A stretch of 24,617 bases of DNA from JAZLIT01 sp045617525. GTDB lineage: Bacteria; Bacillota; Bacilli; Bacillales_A; Planococcaceae. The stretch's first letter is position 1, and each line of letters starts with the position of its first letter. This document shows, one piece after another, positions 23,150-24,617 of this stretch. The DNA lies in contig JAZLIT010000252.1 of the NCBI GenBank assembly GCA_045617525.1, positions 1 to 24,617 on the forward strand, given 5' to 3'. The notes beneath the pieces are model-generated. The model searched no databases and was not told the DNA's origin. It saw only the letters and a list, made by a program, of their open reading frames with translations. Made by a program: the position numbers and the translations under genes.

Positions 23150-24211
23150 ATGAAAAAACTAGTACTTCTTGGCGGCGGATATGGGAATATGCGTGTATTA
23201 TTACGCTTACTACCAAGTTTTCCAACAGATGTTGAAATTACAATTGTAGACCGCTCACCATTCCATAGCTTAAAAACTGAATTCTATTCGCTTGCTGCGG
23301 GTACATCTACAGATAAAGAGATTCGTGTAGATTTCCCAGAGCATGATCGTTTAAACCGTGTATATGGTGAAATTACGCGTATTGACCGTGAAGAAAAGAA
23401 AGTTTACTTATTTGATGGAACTGAAATTGATTATACAGATTTAATCGTAGGCCTTGGCTGTGAAGATAAGTATCATGGTGTCCCAGGGGCTGATGAATTC
23501 ACATATAGTATTCAAACAATCTCGAAATCTCGTGTTACATTTGAAAGATTATGTGGTTTAGCACCAGGCTCAACAGTTGCAATTATTGGTGCAGGTCTTT
23601 CTGGCATCGAGCTTGCAAGTGAATTACGTGAAAGCCGTGCCGACTTAAATATAAAATTATTTGACCGTTCAAAACGTATTTTACGCGACTTCCCGGAGAA
23701 GTTAAGTAATTATGTTAAGTCTTGGTTTGAAAAGCATGAAGTTGAAGTAATCGCTGAATCAAATATTACACGTGTTGAAGCAAATCGTTTATACAACCAC
23801 GATCAAGTGATTGAAGCAGATGCCATTGTTTGGACTGCTGGTGTACAACCGGTGAAAATCGTACGTGAAATGGAAGCGGAAAAAGATAAATTTGGTCGTC
23901 CAATTATTAATGAATTTTACCATTTACCTAATGACGAAAGCATCTTCGTTATTGGTGACTGTGCATCTTCAACATTACCACCAACTGCACAACTTGCTGA
24001 AGAGCAAGCTGAACGCGTAGTGAAGGTTTTAAAAGCGCGTTGGGCAGGCCAATCTACTCCGAAGCTTTCAGATATTAAAATGAAGGGCTTCATGGGTTCT
24101 TTAGGCAAGAAGCAAGGTTTCGTGCATTTGGCAGATACAACTGTAACAGGACGTATTGCTCGTTTAATGAAATCAGGCTTACTTTGGTACTATAAAAAGC
24201 AAAATAACTAA
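23150..24211 (+). CDS. yutJ: NADH dehydrogenase-like FAD/NAD oxidoreductase YutJ
   Basis: The product is 353 aa, a flavoprotein of the type II NADH dehydrogenase-like family. The FAD dinucleotide fold is GGGYGNMR (8-15). A second Rossmann motif for NAD(P)H is VAIIGAGLSGIELASELRES (143-162). WTAG (228-231) and the FAD-ribityl motif GDCAS (269-273) follow. It is shorter than respiratory Ndh (about 400 aa); the C-terminus has a short hydrophobic stretch with basic ends (KSGLLWYYKKQNN) that could touch the membrane. It matches YutJ of B. subtilis, also divergent from yuzB. The electron acceptor is not known to me. Tandem Rex/Fnr-type sites upstream indicate control by cellular redox state or oxygen. 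Confidence 0.88.
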   Translation: MKKLVLLGGGYGNMRVLLRLLPSFPTDVEITIVDRSPFHSLKTEFYSLAAGTSTDKEIRVDFPEHDRLNRVYGEITRIDREEKKVYLFDGTEIDYTDLIVGLGCEDKYHGVPGADEFTYSIQTISKSRVTFERLCGLAPGSTVAIIGAGLSGIELASELRESRADLNIKLFDRSKRILRDFPEKLSNYVKSWFEKHEVEVIAESNITRVEANRLYNHDQVIEADAIVWTAGVQPVKIVREMEAEKDKFGRPIINEFYHLPNDESIFVIGDCASSTLPPTAQLAEEQAERVVKVLKARWAGQSTPKLSDIKMKGFMGSLGKKQGFVHLADTTVTGRIARLMKSGLLWYYKKQNN

Positions 24212-24216
24212 TTAAT

Positions 24217-24265
24217 AAAAAATAGCCCGTTCTGTCAGAAAAATGACAGAGTAGGCTATTTTTTA
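24217..24265 (+). terminator. Terminator of yutJ
   Basis: An 11-bp outer stem (24217-24227 with 24254-24264) and a 6-bp inner stem (CTGTCA 24232-24237 with TGACAG 24244-24249) are separated by a mismatched bulge, ending in six T residues. Confidence 0.85.
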
Positions 24266-24268
24266 TAT

Positions 24269-24617
24269 GGCTCTATTATATTTGTTGGGATTTTTTTCAT
24301 ACAATTGAGTAAAAAGAAAGAGGATGTTTTAGGTACTTCAGCATCAACCATGCTTTTTACCGGAAGGTAGAATAAACGTAGAATTCAGAGTTTTTAAAAG
24401 CGATTAAGACGTTTAGAATGGATTTTTAGAAGGAATTAATAATACTTCAAAGGAATGCATGATTTAGAAAGCATGACATGTTAAAGCAAAGATTTTATTC
24501 AGTAGAGTATATAAAATGCGCGCGAATACCTTGAATAGTGCTCGTTGATTGGAGCGGAGGGGGCCCGCGACTTCCAGGGGATCAGCAAATTTATTTGCGA
24601 CGAGTAATCGCAGGAGC
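24269..24617 (+). mobile_element. Decayed ISL3-family element (copy B), cut by window end
   Basis: It begins with the same 21 bp as copy A (GGCTCTATTATATTTGTTGG plus G), followed after a small insertion by the shared TTTCATACAAT. It then jumps almost at once to a transposase C-terminal scrap (GTTTTTAAAAGCGATTAAGA near 24390) and the shared segments ATAATACTTCAAAGG, TTTAGAAAGCATGA and TTAAAGCAAA. Only about 275 bp separate the left end from the palindromic repeat, so nearly the whole transposase is gone. It starts 4 bp after the yutJ terminator; the right end lies beyond the window. Confidence 0.65.
24544..24617. repeat. Palindromic interspersed repeat (copy B), truncated by window end
   Basis: It starts GTTGATTGGAGC like the copy at 975 and is identical to it through 24582. 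The interior then differs, with other short hairpins (GCAAAT 24585-24590 with ATTTGC 24593-24598; TGCGA 24596-24600 with TCGCA 24608-24612). The outer arm is conserved and the inner part variable. Confidence 0.7.

Noticed and set aside
165..24617. Composite transposon carrying the sulfite reductase and nrd genes
   Set aside because: The enclosed genes are core Bacillales genes in familiar order, and both IS copies lack working transposase. Passive flanking is more likely.

Overview
The window looks like a chromosomal segment of a low-GC, endospore-forming Firmicute of the Lysinibacillus/Solibacillus group (Planococcaceae). This rests on AT-rich DNA, strong Shine-Dalgarno sequences, Bacillus-type genes in Bacillus-type neighbourhoods (yunB/D/E/F, yutD/E/F, yuzB-yutJ, class Ib nrdHIEF) and a sporulation gene (yunB). 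The genus is an inference; no rRNA is present.

Layout. (1) 1-1290 is an insertion-sequence scar: the end of an IS3-like element on the minus strand, then a decayed ISL3-like element (165-1193) with a broken transposase and a 148-bp palindromic repeat inside it. (2) 1292-3543 holds a small lipoprotein and a secreted stalk-domain/propeller protein, probably accessory. (3) 3666-10711 is a sulfite-reduction locus: a divergent LysR gene (CysL-like), then a six-gene operon of uroporphyrinogen-III methyltransferase, sirohydrochlorin ferrochelatase, a 48-aa DUF2292 protein, CysJ, CysI and precorrin-2 dehydrogenase. It makes sulfite reductase and its siroheme cofactor together. (4) 10867-13930 is yunF-yunE-yunD. 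(5) 14012-18023 holds an HD-GYP phosphodiesterase, yunB, yutD, a convergent DUF3055 gene, yutE and yutF. (6) 18187-22669 is the class Ib ribonucleotide reductase operon nrdH-nrdI-nrdE-nrdF plus a MazG-like pyrophosphohydrolase, behind a pair of NrdR-box-like sites. (7) 22726-24211 is the divergent pair yuzB/yutJ, with two Rex/Fnr-type palindromes between them. (8) From 24269 to the window end a second decayed ISL3-like copy begins, with the same palindromic repeat, in the same orientation as the first.

Most genes are core metabolism. The less ordinary signals are non-coding: the palindromic repeat shared by the two ISL3 scars; a second candidate hairpin repeat at 1721-1829; a pair of mutually exclusive hairpins over the ribosome-binding site of the secreted protein; a terminator whose 3' arm and T-run are also the ribosome-binding site and start of yunB; and tandem redox-type operators at yutJ. 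I found no CRISPR array, tRNA, rRNA, prophage or convincing new defence system.
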